From positions 1 through 64,000 of the forward strand of contig CANQKC010000006.1 of NCBI GenBank assembly GCA_947624305.1: a stretch of 64,000 bases of DNA, given 5' to 3'. The notes under the pieces are model-generated. The model searched no databases. It was given only the letters and a program-made list of their open reading frames with translations, and was not told the origin of the DNA. Made by a program: the position numbers and the translations under genes. How positions within the stretch are numbered: position 1 is the stretch's first letter; each line of letters starts with the position of its first letter. Source of the stretch: an uncultured Monoglobus sp. Its GTDB lineage: Bacteria; Bacillota; Clostridia; Monoglobales; Monoglobaceae. Below are positions 26,546-36,396 of the stretch, one piece after another.

Positions 26546-27952
26546 TTAAATCTCTATGCCGAAATAATTCTTTGCGTTGTTGAAGCAGATGCCCTTGACG
26601 ATCGTCTCAAGAGTGTCCATATCCGCGGGGAACTCGCCCGCTTCTACCCAGCCGCCGAGAATGTTGCACATAATTCTTCTGAAATACTCGTGGCGAGTGT
26701 ATGACAGGAAGCTTCTTGAGTCTGTCAGCATGCCAACGAACTTGTTGAGCGCGCCGAGGTTGCCCAGAGCCTTCATCTGCTCGGTCATGCCGTCTCTCTG
26801 ATCGTTGAACCACCAGCCGGAGCCGAACTGTATCTTGCCCGGAACCTCACAGCCCTGGAAGTTGCCCAGCATTGTGCCGAGAACGTAGTTGTCCTTGGGG
26901 TTTAAGGTGTAGAGTATGGTCTTGGGCAGCTTGTTCTTCATCTCAAGCGCGTTTAAGAGCTTAGAGAGCGGAGCCGCTATGCAGTAGTCGCTGATCGAGT
27001 CAAAGCCCGTGTCGGCGCCGAGCTTCTCAAACATTCTGGTGTTGTTGTTGCGGAGAGCGCCGATGTGCAGCTGATAAGCCCAGCCCAGATCGTGGTACTT
27101 CTCGCCGAGCTTGATAAGCGTCATGCTCTTATAAGCGTCAACCTCGCACTGGGTGAGCTTCTCGCCCGCCATTGCCTTCTTGAAGATTGCCTCGACCTCG
27201 GCCTCAGTAACGTCCTCATAGGGAACGCTGTCGAGCGCGTGGTCGGAAACGCGGCTGCCTACCTCGTGGAAGTAGTCTATCCTCTTGTAGATCGCTTTTA
27301 TCAGATCCTCATAGCTGTCTATCTCAACGCCCGAAACGGCCGCCAGCTTTTCTATGTACGGCGCAAAGGTGGGCTTGTCGATGTTGATCATGAAGTCGGG
27401 TCTGAAAGCGGGCAGAACCTTCGCCTTGATATGGCCTTTTTCCTTGATCTTCTTGTGCCACTCAAGATCGTCGATCGGATCGTCGGTCGTGCAGATAACA
27501 GCGACGTTTGACTGATTGATAAGCTTCGCGGGGCTCATCTGCGTCTCTTTTATGACCTTGTTGGCCTTCTCCCAGATCTCGTCGGCCGTGTCCGCACGAC
27601 AGACCGTGTCGATGCCGAAGTATCTCTGAAGCTCAAGGTGCGTCCAGTGATAGAGCGGGTTGCCTATGCCGTACTGAAGCGCGGAGCAGAAGGCTCTGAA
27701 CTTCTCCTGATCGGGCGCGTCGCCGGTCATATACTTCTCGTCAAGGCCGCAGGAGCGCATATAGCGCCACTTGTAATGGTCGCCGCCCAAGAAAATCTGG
27801 GTGATGTTGTCAAACGGTTTGTCCTCGTACATCATCTGTGGGATCAGATGACAGTGATAGTCAAAAATCGGCATGTCCGCCGCGAAATCATGATACAGCT
27901 TTTTTGCCGTGTCATTGGTCAGCATAAAATCCTTATCCATAAACTTCTTCAT
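26546..27952 (-). CDS. uxaC: Glucuronate isomerase (uronate isomerase)
   Basis: MKKFMDKDFMLTNDTAKKLYHDFAADMPIFDYHCHLIP; C-terminal LTDSRSFLSYTRHEYFRRI. Confidence 0.96.
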   Translation of the reverse strand: MKKFMDKDFMLTNDTAKKLYHDFAADMPIFDYHCHLIPQMMYEDKPFDNITQIFLGGDHYKWRYMRSCGLDEKYMTGDAPDQEKFRAFCSALQYGIGNPLYHWTHLELQRYFGIDTVCRADTADEIWEKANKVIKETQMSPAKLINQSNVAVICTTDDPIDDLEWHKKIKEKGHIKAKVLPAFRPDFMINIDKPTFAPYIEKLAAVSGVEIDSYEDLIKAIYKRIDYFHEVGSRVSDHALDSVPYEDVTEAEVEAIFKKAMAGEKLTQCEVDAYKSMTLIKLGEKYHDLGWAYQLHIGALRNNNTRMFEKLGADTGFDSISDYCIAAPLSKLLNALEMKNKLPKTILYTLNPKDNYVLGTMLGNFQGCEVPGKIQFGSGWWFNDQRDGMTEQMKALGNLGALNKFVGMLTDSRSFLSYTRHEYFRRIMCNILGGWVEAGEFPADMDTLETIVKGICFNNAKNYFGIEI

Positions 27953-28065
27953 AAAAATTACCTCCCGGGCGTAAGCCCTGTATAAAAAATTGTTAATTAT
28001 TTTACCAAAAAATTTTTACCGCGCAAATCCCAAAAATTCGGGACATGCCACACCTATTATTATTT

Positions 28066-28095
28066 ATTATACACTATTATATAAGTCTTTTGCAA
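28066..28095 (-). promoter_or_regulatory. Promoter of uxaC-kdgK
   Basis: Minus strand TTGCAA, 18 nt, TATAAT. Confidence 0.6.
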
Positions 28096-28207
28096 AGGTT
28101 TTTTTGTTTAGATTAACTGAATATTTGACTAATAAAATAATAAAATATAGAAATTTTTCCGATATTAATTTTTCGGCACAAATATTCTGTATTTTTTCAA
28201 AAAACTA

Positions 28208-28236
28208 TTGATTTATTGCCACAAATATGTTATAAT
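28208..28236 (+). promoter_or_regulatory. Promoter of araC-family gene
   Basis: TTGATT, 17 nt, TATAAT; RBS GGAGGTG at 28254. Confidence 0.75.
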
Positions 28237-28268
28237 ATTAGCGGAACATTTTTGGAGGTGATATTTAT

Positions 28269-29102
28269 ATGGGACTACCCGAGGGGAGAGACATATATAT
28301 TGAACGTGAGGAAAACAGCAAGCCTTATGTTATGAAAAACTCACACATGCATGATTATTACGAGGTGTACTACCTTATGGCGGGCACCAGACGTTATTTT
28401 ATAAATCACACGCTTTATAATCTGGAGCCCGGAGACGTTATACTGGTAAACAAGGGCGATCTGCACCTTACCACAATGATCACGTCCGAAAACTATTATG
28501 AGCGCTATCTTATGACATTCAACGAAAAATTTGTCGAGCGCGCGTGCGAGAACATTGACCGCGATCTTTTTATGAACGCCTTCGGCGCGAAAAAGGTTCA
28601 TGTTCCGATCTCAAAGAGATACGCTTTTGAGGCTCTGCTTCACAAGCTGAGTGCCGAGTGCGAAAAGAATGACGAGTACGCCGAGTATCTCGCCCATTCG
28701 CACATGGCGGAGATCATGATCTTTCTCGACCGCTGCGCGGGACACAGCGTCGCGCCCTTTGAGGATATCAGCGTTCACGAGGAGCGTATCCAGCAGGTCT
28801 GCAAGTACATAATCAATTACTATAACCAGCAGATCACGCTTGCGGATATTTCAAAAATGGCGTATATGAGCCCCACTTATTTTTCAAAGAAATTCAAAAA
28901 GGTAACGGGCTTCGGTTTTAATGAGTATCTTAACAACGTCCGTATCAAAATGGCCACCAACATGCTTGTTGAGACGCAGTATTCGGTCACGGAGATCGCT
29001 CGCTTCTGCGGATACAAGGACAGCAACTATTTCGGAGACGTTTTCAAAAAAATCATGGGCGTATCGCCCAGCAAGTATCGTAAGGCAAACTATACATTTT
29101 AA
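28269..29102 (+). CDS. AraC-family transcriptional regulator (cupin + HTH), divergent to uxaC
   Basis: N-terminal HMHDYYEVYYLMAG cupin; C-terminal ITLADISKMAYMSPTYFSKKFKKVTGFGFNEYLNNVRI. Confidence 0.93.
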   Translation: MGLPEGRDIYIEREENSKPYVMKNSHMHDYYEVYYLMAGTRRYFINHTLYNLEPGDVILVNKGDLHLTTMITSENYYERYLMTFNEKFVERACENIDRDLFMNAFGAKKVHVPISKRYAFEALLHKLSAECEKNDEYAEYLAHSHMAEIMIFLDRCAGHSVAPFEDISVHEERIQQVCKYIINYYNQQITLADISKMAYMSPTYFSKKFKKVTGFGFNEYLNNVRIKMATNMLVETQYSVTEIARFCGYKDSNYFGDVFKKIMGVSPSKYRKANYTF

Positions 29103-29131
29103 AAACATTATAGCAAGCGGAAGGCAGGAAA

Positions 29132-29857
29132 ATGAAAAAAGATACGGCCGCCGCGCCGGGCGGCAAGAAAAAGGAAAACATACATGAAGGGCACCGGCGG
29201 AGAATGTACGAAAAAGCGGAAAAGATCGGCTATGAAAATCTGCCGGAGCATGAGCTTTTGGAGATCATGCTCTACTCCGTTATACGCCAAGGGAACACGA
29301 ACCCGACAGCGCATAACCTGATCGACAAATTCGGTTCGCTCTACGGCGTACTTATGGCCGATGCGGGCGAGCTTAAAAAGGTGAAGGGCGTCGGAGAGAG
29401 AACCGCCGATTTCCTGCACTGTATGCCGAAGTTTATGAAAGCCGCCGCGAAATCGCGCCACTTTAATTCAAAAGGCAAAAAGAGCGACGCGGAGATCCTT
29501 GACGAGCTTCGCGAATATGTGCTCAGTCAGTATCTTGACGCGGTATATGAGCAGATGCATGTGCTCTATCTCGATCCGTCGCTCAGGGTAATAAAACTTA
29601 AAAACGTGGCCGAGGGCTCGCTGGATTATCTGGCGTTTGACAAGGCGAAGATCGTCAGAGAGGCCGTGCTGTGCGGCGCGGCGTACGTTATACTGAGCCA
29701 CAACCACCCAAGCGGCATAGCGTTCCCGAGCGAGGCCGACAGACGGGTAACGGGCAGCATCGAGTCGGCTCTCGGCGAGGCGGACATAAAGCTTTTGGAT
29801 CACATAATCTACGCAGGGGACGAATACTACAGCTTTCGCGAGGCCAATATTCTATAA
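29132..29857 (+). CDS. radC: RadC-family JAB-domain protein
   Basis: HxH motif LSHNHPSG; N-terminal HhH GELKKVKGVGERTADFL. Confidence 0.93.
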   Translation: MKKDTAAAPGGKKKENIHEGHRRRMYEKAEKIGYENLPEHELLEIMLYSVIRQGNTNPTAHNLIDKFGSLYGVLMADAGELKKVKGVGERTADFLHCMPKFMKAAAKSRHFNSKGKKSDAEILDELREYVLSQYLDAVYEQMHVLYLDPSLRVIKLKNVAEGSLDYLAFDKAKIVREAVLCGAAYVILSHNHPSGIAFPSEADRRVTGSIESALGEADIKLLDHIIYAGDEYYSFREANIL

Positions 29858-29895
29858 CCGCGAATAAAAGAATTTTTTACGCATATCGTTAAATA

Positions 29896-30405
29896 ATGAA
29901 GAAATTTGTTATTTCGGCGGTATGCGTTTTGTTGTGCGCGGTTTTTTCGGCGCCCGCGCTTTTTCCGAAAAACGCCGCGCCGCCTCTGCCGCAGGACAGT
30001 GATAATATATTGGTCGGGTTTATCCGCGCAAACTGCATGGGCAGGCCGTATTCATCCAAAAACCGTCTCGGGCCCGAAAGCTTTGACTGCTCGGGCCTGA
30101 TTTGGTACGCATGCGCGAACGTCGGGATCGAAATGTCAAGCGGCAACACCGACAGCCAGCTTGAATACGGCAGGCCGATAGATATGTCGGAACTCACACC
30201 CGGCGATTTGATATTTTTTGACTATGAAAACGACGGTGCGACCGACCACGCCGCCGTCTACTCGGGAGATGGGAACATAATCCACGCGACCCGCTCCGGC
30301 GTCCGCGAAACCCCTCTCGACTCCCCCACCGGCGTATACGAAAACCAAACCTTCCGCGATGCCGCCGCCGCGGCCCGCCGCGTCGTCGCCGATCCCTACG
30401 CTTAA
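29896..30405 (+). CDS. Secreted NlpC/P60 family hydrolase
   Basis: Signal peptide; FDCSGLIWYACANVGIEM, GDLIFFDYENDGATDHAAVYSGDGNIIHA. Confidence 0.92.
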   Translation: MKKFVISAVCVLLCAVFSAPALFPKNAAPPLPQDSDNILVGFIRANCMGRPYSSKNRLGPESFDCSGLIWYACANVGIEMSSGNTDSQLEYGRPIDMSELTPGDLIFFDYENDGATDHAAVYSGDGNIIHATRSGVRETPLDSPTGVYENQTFRDAAAAARRVVADPYA

Positions 30406-30449
30406 TCGCTTTCACGCAAGAAAAATAAAAAAACAGAATAAATTTCTTC

Positions 30450-30508
30450 TTGACACGGCAGCCGGATTGATATATAATAAAGAAAAATGTAACGACAAAA
30501 GCGTTACA
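30450..30508 (+). promoter_or_regulatory. Promoter and inverted-repeat operator of RelB/RelE module
   Basis: TTGACA (30450) - 17 nt - TATAAT (30473); TGTAACG-N7-CGTTACA (30488-30508). Confidence 0.75.
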
Positions 30509-30528
30509 AATATAAGGGGAAATTAATA

Positions 30529-30831
30529 ATGGAAAAAACAGCTACCTTAAATTTAAGAGTAAACCCGGTGGTAAAACAGCGCGCCGAGGAAGTTCTTTCG
30601 CGTTTGGGGATTCCCATGTCGACCGCGATAGACATATACTTAAATCAAATTTCACTTAAAGGCGGTATACCGTTCGCGATAACCCTGCCGCAAGCTCCCG
30701 CGTCGGTCAATGCGGATCTGATGAGCGCAGATGAAATTCACAGCAAGCTTTTCGACGGCTACAAAGACGCTGTCTCGGGCAACACGCGCGACACCTCAAC
30801 AGCGTTTTCCGAGTTCAGAAAAAACAAATAA
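30529..30831 (+). CDS. RelB/DinJ family antitoxin
   Basis: TLNLRVNPVVKQRAEEVLSRLGIPMSTAIDIYLNQISLKGGIPF. Confidence 0.9.
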   Translation: MEKTATLNLRVNPVVKQRAEEVLSRLGIPMSTAIDIYLNQISLKGGIPFAITLPQAPASVNADLMSADEIHSKLFDGYKDAVSGNTRDTSTAFSEFRKNK

Positions 30832-30833
30832 TT

Positions 30834-31157
30834 ATGGATAAGTATAACGTTTTAATAACCGACAAAGCTCTCGGCGATATGAATGAAATATATACCTACA
30901 TCGCCGAAATTCTTAAAGAACCCGAAACGGCTGCCAAACAATATGATCGAATTGCTGATTCAATTGAAAAACTTAATGTTTTTCCATACCGAATAAAGGT
31001 TATGGACTCGGAACCGGAACGTTCATGGGGATTGCGTCAGTTTCGAGTGGATAATTATTCGGTCTTCTATCTCATAGAAAACAAAAACGTGATAGTAATC
31101 CGAGTTTTATACAGCATGTCCGACATAAACAAAAGACTGACTGAAAATGAATTTTAG
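30834..31157 (+). CDS. RelE/ParE family toxin
   Basis: NVLITDKALGDMNEIYTYIAEILKEPETAAKQYDRI ... LRQFRVDNYSVFYLIENKNVIVIRVLY. Confidence 0.9.
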   Translation: MDKYNVLITDKALGDMNEIYTYIAEILKEPETAAKQYDRIADSIEKLNVFPYRIKVMDSEPERSWGLRQFRVDNYSVFYLIENKNVIVIRVLYSMSDINKRLTENEF

Positions 31158-31161
31158 CAAA

Positions 31162-31207
31162 ATTCGAGAGGCGCCGAAAAGCACCTCTCGTGTCTTATTA
31201 TTTTTTC
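31162..31207 (+). terminator. Terminator after relBE
   Basis: CGAGAGGCGCCGAAAAGCACCTCTCG then TGTCTTATTATTTTTT. Confidence 0.65.
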
Positions 31208-31224
31208 AATTTAAAATCCGATAT

Positions 31225-31362
31225 TTATTTACTCTCAACTATAACGGTGCTGTATACCTCGTCCCATTTTACCGAGCAACCGAAGGCCTCGGACACCGCT
31301 CTGGCGGGAACCAGCGTTCTGTCATTGATAACCATAGCCGGAAACTTTAAAAATATATGATA
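31225..31362 (-). pseudogene. C-terminal remnant of a copper-amine-oxidase-N-terminal ('stalk') domain protein
   Basis: Minus-strand frame reads KFPAMVINDRTLVPARAVSEAFGCSVKWDEVYSTVIVESK*, bounded upstream by an in-frame stop. Confidence 0.7.
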
Positions 31363-31396
31363 TTATGAAAAGCCGCCCGCCGCGCGGAAAAATCAC

Positions 31397-31426
31397 TTGA
31401 CATCATATATGATGTCATTATATAAT
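31397..31426 (+). promoter_or_regulatory. hicAB promoter with perfect 20-bp palindromic operator
   Basis: TTGACA (31397) - 18 nt - TATAAT (31421); TGACATCATATATGATGTCA at 31398-31417. Confidence 0.8.
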
Positions 31427-31440
31427 ATGATTGAGGTGAT

Positions 31441-31692
31441 ATGATGAGCCAATGGGAAAAACTGATCGACAAAATATTATCCGGCAGCCCCAATCTGCGG
31501 TTTGATGATCTGGAAAAAGCTTTGCTTAAATTCGGATATAATAAATATCAGCCAAAAGGCGGAAGCAGCCACTATATTTTCAGAAAAAACGGAGTTCCGC
31601 CAATAACTATACCGAAACACGGCGCGCTTAAAAAGGCATATATCGAAGCGGTAAGAGACATCGTTCAAAAATATATGGATACGGAGGAATAG
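31441..31692 (+). CDS. hicA: HicA-family toxin
   Basis: LEKALLKFGYNKYQPKGGSSHYIFRKNGVPPITIPKHG. Confidence 0.9.
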   Translation: MMSQWEKLIDKILSGSPNLRFDDLEKALLKFGYNKYQPKGGSSHYIFRKNGVPPITIPKHGALKKAYIEAVRDIVQKYMDTEE

Positions 31693-31695
31693 ATA

Positions 31696-32052
31696 ATGAA
31701 AGACTTGAATTATTATATGAATTTAAACTATAAAATTGAGATCACGCCCGACAGGGATGAGGGCGGATATGTTTTGTCGTGTCCCGAGCTTGACGGATGC
31801 GTGACCTGCGCGGATGATCTTCGGGAAGGCCTCGCGCTGCTTGAGGACGCCAAAAAGTGCTGGATCGAGGCGTGTATTGAATCGGGCGCGAAAATTCCCG
31901 AACCGCTTAATATTGACGATTACAGCGGACAGTTCAAACTACGTATCCCAAAATCTCTGCACCGTGAGTTGGCGCAAAGATCGAAGCAGGAAGGCATAAG
32001 CATGAACCAATACTGCGTGTATCTTCTGAGCCGCGGCGCTGCCAAACAATAA
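31696..32052 (+). CDS. hicB: HicB-family antitoxin
   Basis: YKIEITPDRDEGGYVLSCPELDGCVTCADDLREGLALLEDAKKCWIE, C-terminal RHH-like LRIPKSLHRELAQRSKQEGISMNQYCVYLLSRG. Confidence 0.93.
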   Translation: MKDLNYYMNLNYKIEITPDRDEGGYVLSCPELDGCVTCADDLREGLALLEDAKKCWIEACIESGAKIPEPLNIDDYSGQFKLRIPKSLHRELAQRSKQEGISMNQYCVYLLSRGAAKQ

Positions 32053-32078
32053 ATCAATTATATTAAATTTTAAAACCC

Positions 32079-32114
32079 CCGAGAGGCTCCGCGGAGCCTC
32101 TCGGATTTTATTTA
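32079..32114 (+). terminator. Terminator between hicB and carB
   Basis: CCGAGAGGCTCCGCGGAGCCTCTCGG then ATTTTATTTATTTT. Confidence 0.85.
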
Positions 32115-35100
32115 TTTTATCTCTTTGACCGAGATCACTTCGGTGTCGGCGGGGGTCAGGTTCTGTTCCATTACGCTGACCAGCGCGCCGACGGTGTCGA
32201 GCGAGGTCATAAGCGTTATCGAACACTCGGAGGCGCAGCGTCTTATTTTAAATCCGTCGCTGCCCTTGTCGTTGCCCTTTTTGGGAATGTCGATGATCAA
32301 ATCACACACTCCGCTGCGTATAACGTCAAGCACATTCGGCACGCCCTCGCCTATCTTTTTCGCGGTTCTCACATTTATCCCGTTTTCCTTCAAAAACTCA
32401 GCCGTGCCGCCCGTCGCGATAAACCGGCAGCCCATCGCGTCAAACCGCTTGGCGAGCGGCAGGAAGTTGGGCTTGTCCAGATCGCGGATCGTCGCGAGGA
32501 TCGTGCTGCCCTTATGGGGGATAGTGGTCGCAGCCGCCACAAAGCCCTTGTAAATCGCTTCCTCAAAGGTCCTGCCGACGCCCAGCACCTCGCCTGTCGA
32601 GCGCATCTCGGGGCCGAGGCTGACCTCAACCATTGGCAATTTTTCGGTAGAGAATACAGGAACCTTGACCGCCACCATTGAGGCCTCGGGACTTATTCCG
32701 CTGCCGTAGCCCATGCTTTTAAGGCTTTCGCCCAGCATGACCCTTGTCGCCAAATCTATAACGGGCACGCCCGTAACCTTTGTGATATACGGCACGGTGC
32801 GGCTCGAGCGGGGATTTACTTCGATTATATAAAGCTCGCCCTTAAACTCGATAAACTGAATGTTGATCATTCCTATGACCTTCATCTCGACCGCTATCCT
32901 GCGCGTCACGTCCATAATTTTTTCTTTTATTTCCTCCGGCACGTTCTGTGGCGGATATATCGAAACGCTGTCGCCCGAGTGGATGCCCGCGCGCTCGAGA
33001 TGTTCCATAATTCCGGGAATAAACACGTCAGTCCCGTCGCAGATCGCGTCGACCTCAAGCTCGCGTCCGCCTAAATATCTGTCGATCAGCACCGGGTTTT
33101 CCTTGTCCTTTTTAAACGCGTCCTCAAGGTACTGGACAAGCTCTTTCTCGTTGTGGGTGATCTCCATGCCCTGGCCGCCAAGCACATACGACGGGCGGAC
33201 AAGCAGCGGATAGCCGAGTTCTTCGGCCTCGCGTATGCCCTCCTCAAGGCTCCACACGCCTCTGCCCTTGGGGCGCTTTATGCCGAGCTTTTCGAGCACC
33301 GCGTCGAACTTCTCGCGGTCCTCGGCCTCGTCAATATATTTGGGCTTGGTACCGAGGATCGGCACGTTCATGCGATCGAGGAAGTTCGCGAGCTTTATCG
33401 CGGTCTGGCCGCCGAACTGAAGTATCACGCCCTCGGGCTTCTCAAGCTCGATTATGCTGTAAACATCCTCTTCGGTCAGGGGCTCGAAGTACAGCCTGTC
33501 CGAGGTGTCAAAGTCGGTGCTGACCGTCTCGGGATTGTTGTTTATGATTATCGTCTCGATCCCCATTTTCTTGAGCGCCTGAATACTGTGGACGCTGCAA
33601 TAGTCGAACTCAATACCCTGGCCGATCCTTATCGGGCCCGAGCCCAGAACCAGAACTTTGCGCTTATCGGAGGGAACCGCCTCGTTTTCATCATCATACG
33701 TTGAGTAGTAATACGGAGATACCGCCTCGAACTCGCCCGCGCAGGTGTCAACCATTTTATAAACCGGACGGATCCCGAACTCCTCGCGCTTTGCCCGCAC
33801 GTCGGCACCCGAACAGCCGATTATCTCGGCAATTCCCTCGTCGGCAAATCCCATTTTTTTGTACTCTCTCAAAAGCTCGGGAGTCAGGGTCTCAAGCGTA
33901 TAATCCCTGAGCTCCTCCTCCTTTAAAACGATATTTTGTATCTTTTTCACGAACCACGGGTCCATGCCCGTGATCTCGCAGATCTTTTCCATAAGATAGC
34001 CGCGTCTTATCATCTCGGCAAGGTCGAACAGACGCTCGTCGTCCGGCACAATGACTCTGTGCTTAAGGCCCATGATGTTGTGGTGCTCGGAAAACTCGCG
34101 CATTAGGGTGAACTGCTTGATCTCAAGCGAGCGTATGCCCTTGAGCAGCGCAGACTCAAAGCTGTTGCCTATCGCCATGACCTCGCCGGTCGCCATCATC
34201 TTTGTTCCCAGCTGGCGCTTGGCCCCGAAAAACTTGTCAAACGGCCACTTCGGAATTTTGACCACGCAGTAGTCAAGAGCGGGCTCAAAGCAGGCGTAGG
34301 TCTTGCCCGTCACCGCGTTCTTAATCTCGTCAAGGTTATAGCCGAGCGCGATCTTCGCGCCGATCTTGGCGATAGGATAGCCCGTGGCCTTTGACGCCAG
34401 CGCCGACGAGCGGCTCACGCGGGGATTGATCTCGATCACCGCGTATTCAAAGCTGTCGGGGTTCAACGCGAACTGCACATTGCAGCCGCCCTTTATTTCT
34501 ATTGAATTGATTATGTCGATCGCGGCCTTGCGCAGCATCTGATATTCCTTGTCCGCCAAAGTCTGAGCGGGCGCAACAACAATGCTGTCGCCGGTGTGCA
34601 CGCCGACCGGGTCAACGTTTTCCATCGAGCAGACGGTTATGCAGTTGCCCGCGCCGTCGCGGATGACCTCAAACTCGATCTCCTTCCAGCCGCGTATGCA
34701 TTTTTCGATAAGCACCTGACCCACGCGGGACAGATGAATTCCCTGCGTCGCGATCCCGATAAGCTCGGCGCGGTTCTCGGCTATGCCGCCGCCCGTGCCG
34801 CCCAGTGTGTAGGCCGGGCGCACGATCACCGGATAGCCTATGCTTTCGGCAAACTCGCAGGCGTCCTCAACAGTGTTGACTATCTCGCCCTTGATCATGG
34901 GCTGGTTGGTGCGCTCCATAAGCCGCTTGAAGCTGTCGCGGTCCTCGCCCTCTTTGATCGACTCGATCGAGGTGCCGATGACCTTCACGCCGTATTTGTC
35001 AAGTATTCCCTTGTCGTAAAGCTCGCAGGCGATGTTGAGGCCGGTCTGTCCGCCCATTCCCGCGATCAGGCTGTCCGGGCGCTCCTTCGCGATAACCTTT

Positions 35101-35324
35101 TCAAGATACTCGGCGGTAAGAGGCTCTATGTAGGTCTGATCGGCGGTGTCCTTGTCGGTCATTATCGTCGCGGGATTGCTGTTGACCAGCACAACGTCAA
35201 CGCCCTCCTCTTTGATCGCGCGGCAGGCCTGGGTGCCGGAATAGTCAAACTCCGCCGCCTGACCGATAACGATCGGGCCCGAGCCGATGACCAGAACCTT
35301 TTTTATGCTGCTGTCCTTAGGCAT
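32112..35324 (-). CDS. carB: Carbamoyl-phosphate synthase large subunit
   Basis: 1070 aa; two ATP-grasp halves; [34 protein letters not shown]. Confidence 0.98.
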   Translation of the reverse strand: MPKDSSIKKVLVIGSGPIVIGQAAEFDYSGTQACRAIKEEGVDVVLVNSNPATIMTDKDTADQTYIEPLTAEYLEKVIAKERPDSLIAGMGGQTGLNIACELYDKGILDKYGVKVIGTSIESIKEGEDRDSFKRLMERTNQPMIKGEIVNTVEDACEFAESIGYPVIVRPAYTLGGTGGGIAENRAELIGIATQGIHLSRVGQVLIEKCIRGWKEIEFEVIRDGAGNCITVCSMENVDPVGVHTGDSIVVAPAQTLADKEYQMLRKAAIDIINSIEIKGGCNVQFALNPDSFEYAVIEINPRVSRSSALASKATGYPIAKIGAKIALGYNLDEIKNAVTGKTYACFEPALDYCVVKIPKWPFDKFFGAKRQLGTKMMATGEVMAIGNSFESALLKGIRSLEIKQFTLMREFSEHHNIMGLKHRVIVPDDERLFDLAEMIRRGYLMEKICEITGMDPWFVKKIQNIVLKEEELRDYTLETLTPELLREYKKMGFADEGIAEIIGCSGADVRAKREEFGIRPVYKMVDTCAGEFEAVSPYYYSTYDDENEAVPSDKRKVLVLGSGPIRIGQGIEFDYCSVHSIQALKKMGIETIIINNNPETVSTDFDTSDRLYFEPLTEEDVYSIIELEKPEGVILQFGGQTAIKLANFLDRMNVPILGTKPKYIDEAEDREKFDAVLEKLGIKRPKGRGVWSLEEGIREAEELGYPLLVRPSYVLGGQGMEITHNEKELVQYLEDAFKKDKENPVLIDRYLGGRELEVDAICDGTDVFIPGIMEHLERAGIHSGDSVSIYPPQNVPEEIKEKIMDVTRRIAVEMKVIGMINIQFIEFKGELYIIEVNPRSSRTVPYITKVTGVPVIDLATRVMLGESLKSMGYGSGISPEASMVAVKVPVFSTEKLPMVEVSLGPEMRSTGEVLGVGRTFEEAIYKGFVAAATTIPHKGSTILATIRDLDKPNFLPLAKRFDAMGCRFIATGGTAEFLKENGINVRTAKKIGEGVPNVLDVIRSGVCDLIIDIPKKGNDKGSDGFKIRRCASECSITLMTSLDTVGALVSVMEQNLTPADTEVISVKEIK

Positions 35325-36396
35325 TCTCGCCGCCTCCTTTCACCAATGTCAAAAAGTCGTCAAATATAAATCCCGTGTCCAGCGGGCCGGGCGAGGCCTC
35401 GGGGTGGAACTGCACGCTGCGTATCGGCAGCGTCTTGTGCTTTATTCCCTCGCAGGTGCCGTCGTTGACGTTGACATAAAGCTCCTCAACGCCCTCGGGG
35501 TAGTCGGACACGATATAATTATGGTTCTGAGACGAGATGTAAACCTTGCCCGTCTCAAGATTTTTCACCGGATGATTTCCGCCGTGGTGGCCGAACTTGA
35601 GCTTTTTGGTTCCGCAGCCCAGCGCCATTCCGATTATCTGGTGCCCCATGCAAATTCCGCAGAGCGGGACTTTGCCGACAAGCGCCTTGACGGTCTCAAC
35701 CGTCTCGGGCACATCCTTCGGGTCGCCGGGGCCGTTTGAGATAAACACCAGATCGGGCTTTGATTTAAGCACATCCTTCGCTTTGGCGTTATAAGGGAAC
35801 ACCGTTATCCCGCAGCCGCGGCTCTTGAGGTCGCGCAGAATGCCCGCCTTGCAGCCCATGTCGATAAACGCGATCTTGGTGCCGTCACCCTTGATCTCAT
35901 ACTGCTTTTTGCAGGACACGCGGCTTATAACGTCGCTGTTGTCAAGCGAGTCCAGCTTTTTCTTTACCGCCGATTCGCTGAGCTCCTTTGTCGTGATTAT
36001 TCCCCTCATGCAGCCGCTCTCGCGTATGATACGGGTCAGCGCGCGGGTGTCGATCCCCTGGAGCCCCACGATCTTGTTCTGTTTGAGAAATCCGTCCAGG
36101 TCCATCTCGGTTCTGAAATTGCTCGGATAGTCGCACATCTCTCGCACGACAAACGCGCTCAGGGCGGGGGCGTCGGCCTCCATGTCCTCAAAATTCACGC
36201 CGTAATTTCCGATAAGCGGATAGGTCATGACCACTATCTGGCCGCAGAACGACGGATCGGTCAGCGTCTCCTGATAGCCGGTCATGTTTGTGGTGAACAC
36301 CACCTCGCCCACCACGTCATGGGCATAGCCGAACGTCGTTCCGCGGAACTCCGCCCCGTTTTCAAGTATAAGCCTCGCGGGCCTGCTTGTTTGCAT
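35317..36396 (-). CDS. carA: Carbamoyl-phosphate synthase small subunit
   Basis: [18 protein letters not shown]..., [17 protein letters not shown]; start chosen at ATG 36396 with RBS GGAGTG. Confidence 0.97.
   Translation of the reverse strand: MQTSRPARLILENGAEFRGTTFGYAHDVVGEVVFTTNMTGYQETLTDPSFCGQIVVMTYPLIGNYGVNFEDMEADAPALSAFVVREMCDYPSNFRTEMDLDGFLKQNKIVGLQGIDTRALTRIIRESGCMRGIITTKELSESAVKKKLDSLDNSDVISRVSCKKQYEIKGDGTKIAFIDMGCKAGILRDLKSRGCGITVFPYNAKAKDVLKSKPDLVFISNGPGDPKDVPETVETVKALVGKVPLCGICMGHQIIGMALGCGTKKLKFGHHGGNHPVKNLETGKVYISSQNHNYIVSDYPEGVEELYVNVNDGTCEGIKHKTLPIRSVQFHPEASPGPLDTGFIFDDFLTLVKGGGENA

Noticed and set aside
25771-26583. 270-aa + strand ORF inside the PfkB kinase gene
   Set aside because: Antisense shadow ORF; no RBS or family match.
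29132-29857. radC as a marker of a mobile or anti-restriction island
   Set aside because: Stand-alone chromosomal-type RadC with HhH and JAB domains; no phage, integrase or defence genes beside it.
31147-31350. 67-aa + strand ORF after relE
   Set aside because: Overlaps a terminator hairpin and a minus-strand stalk-domain remnant; no coding support.
34596-35369. 257-aa + strand ORF inside carB
   Set aside because: Antisense to carB; spurious.
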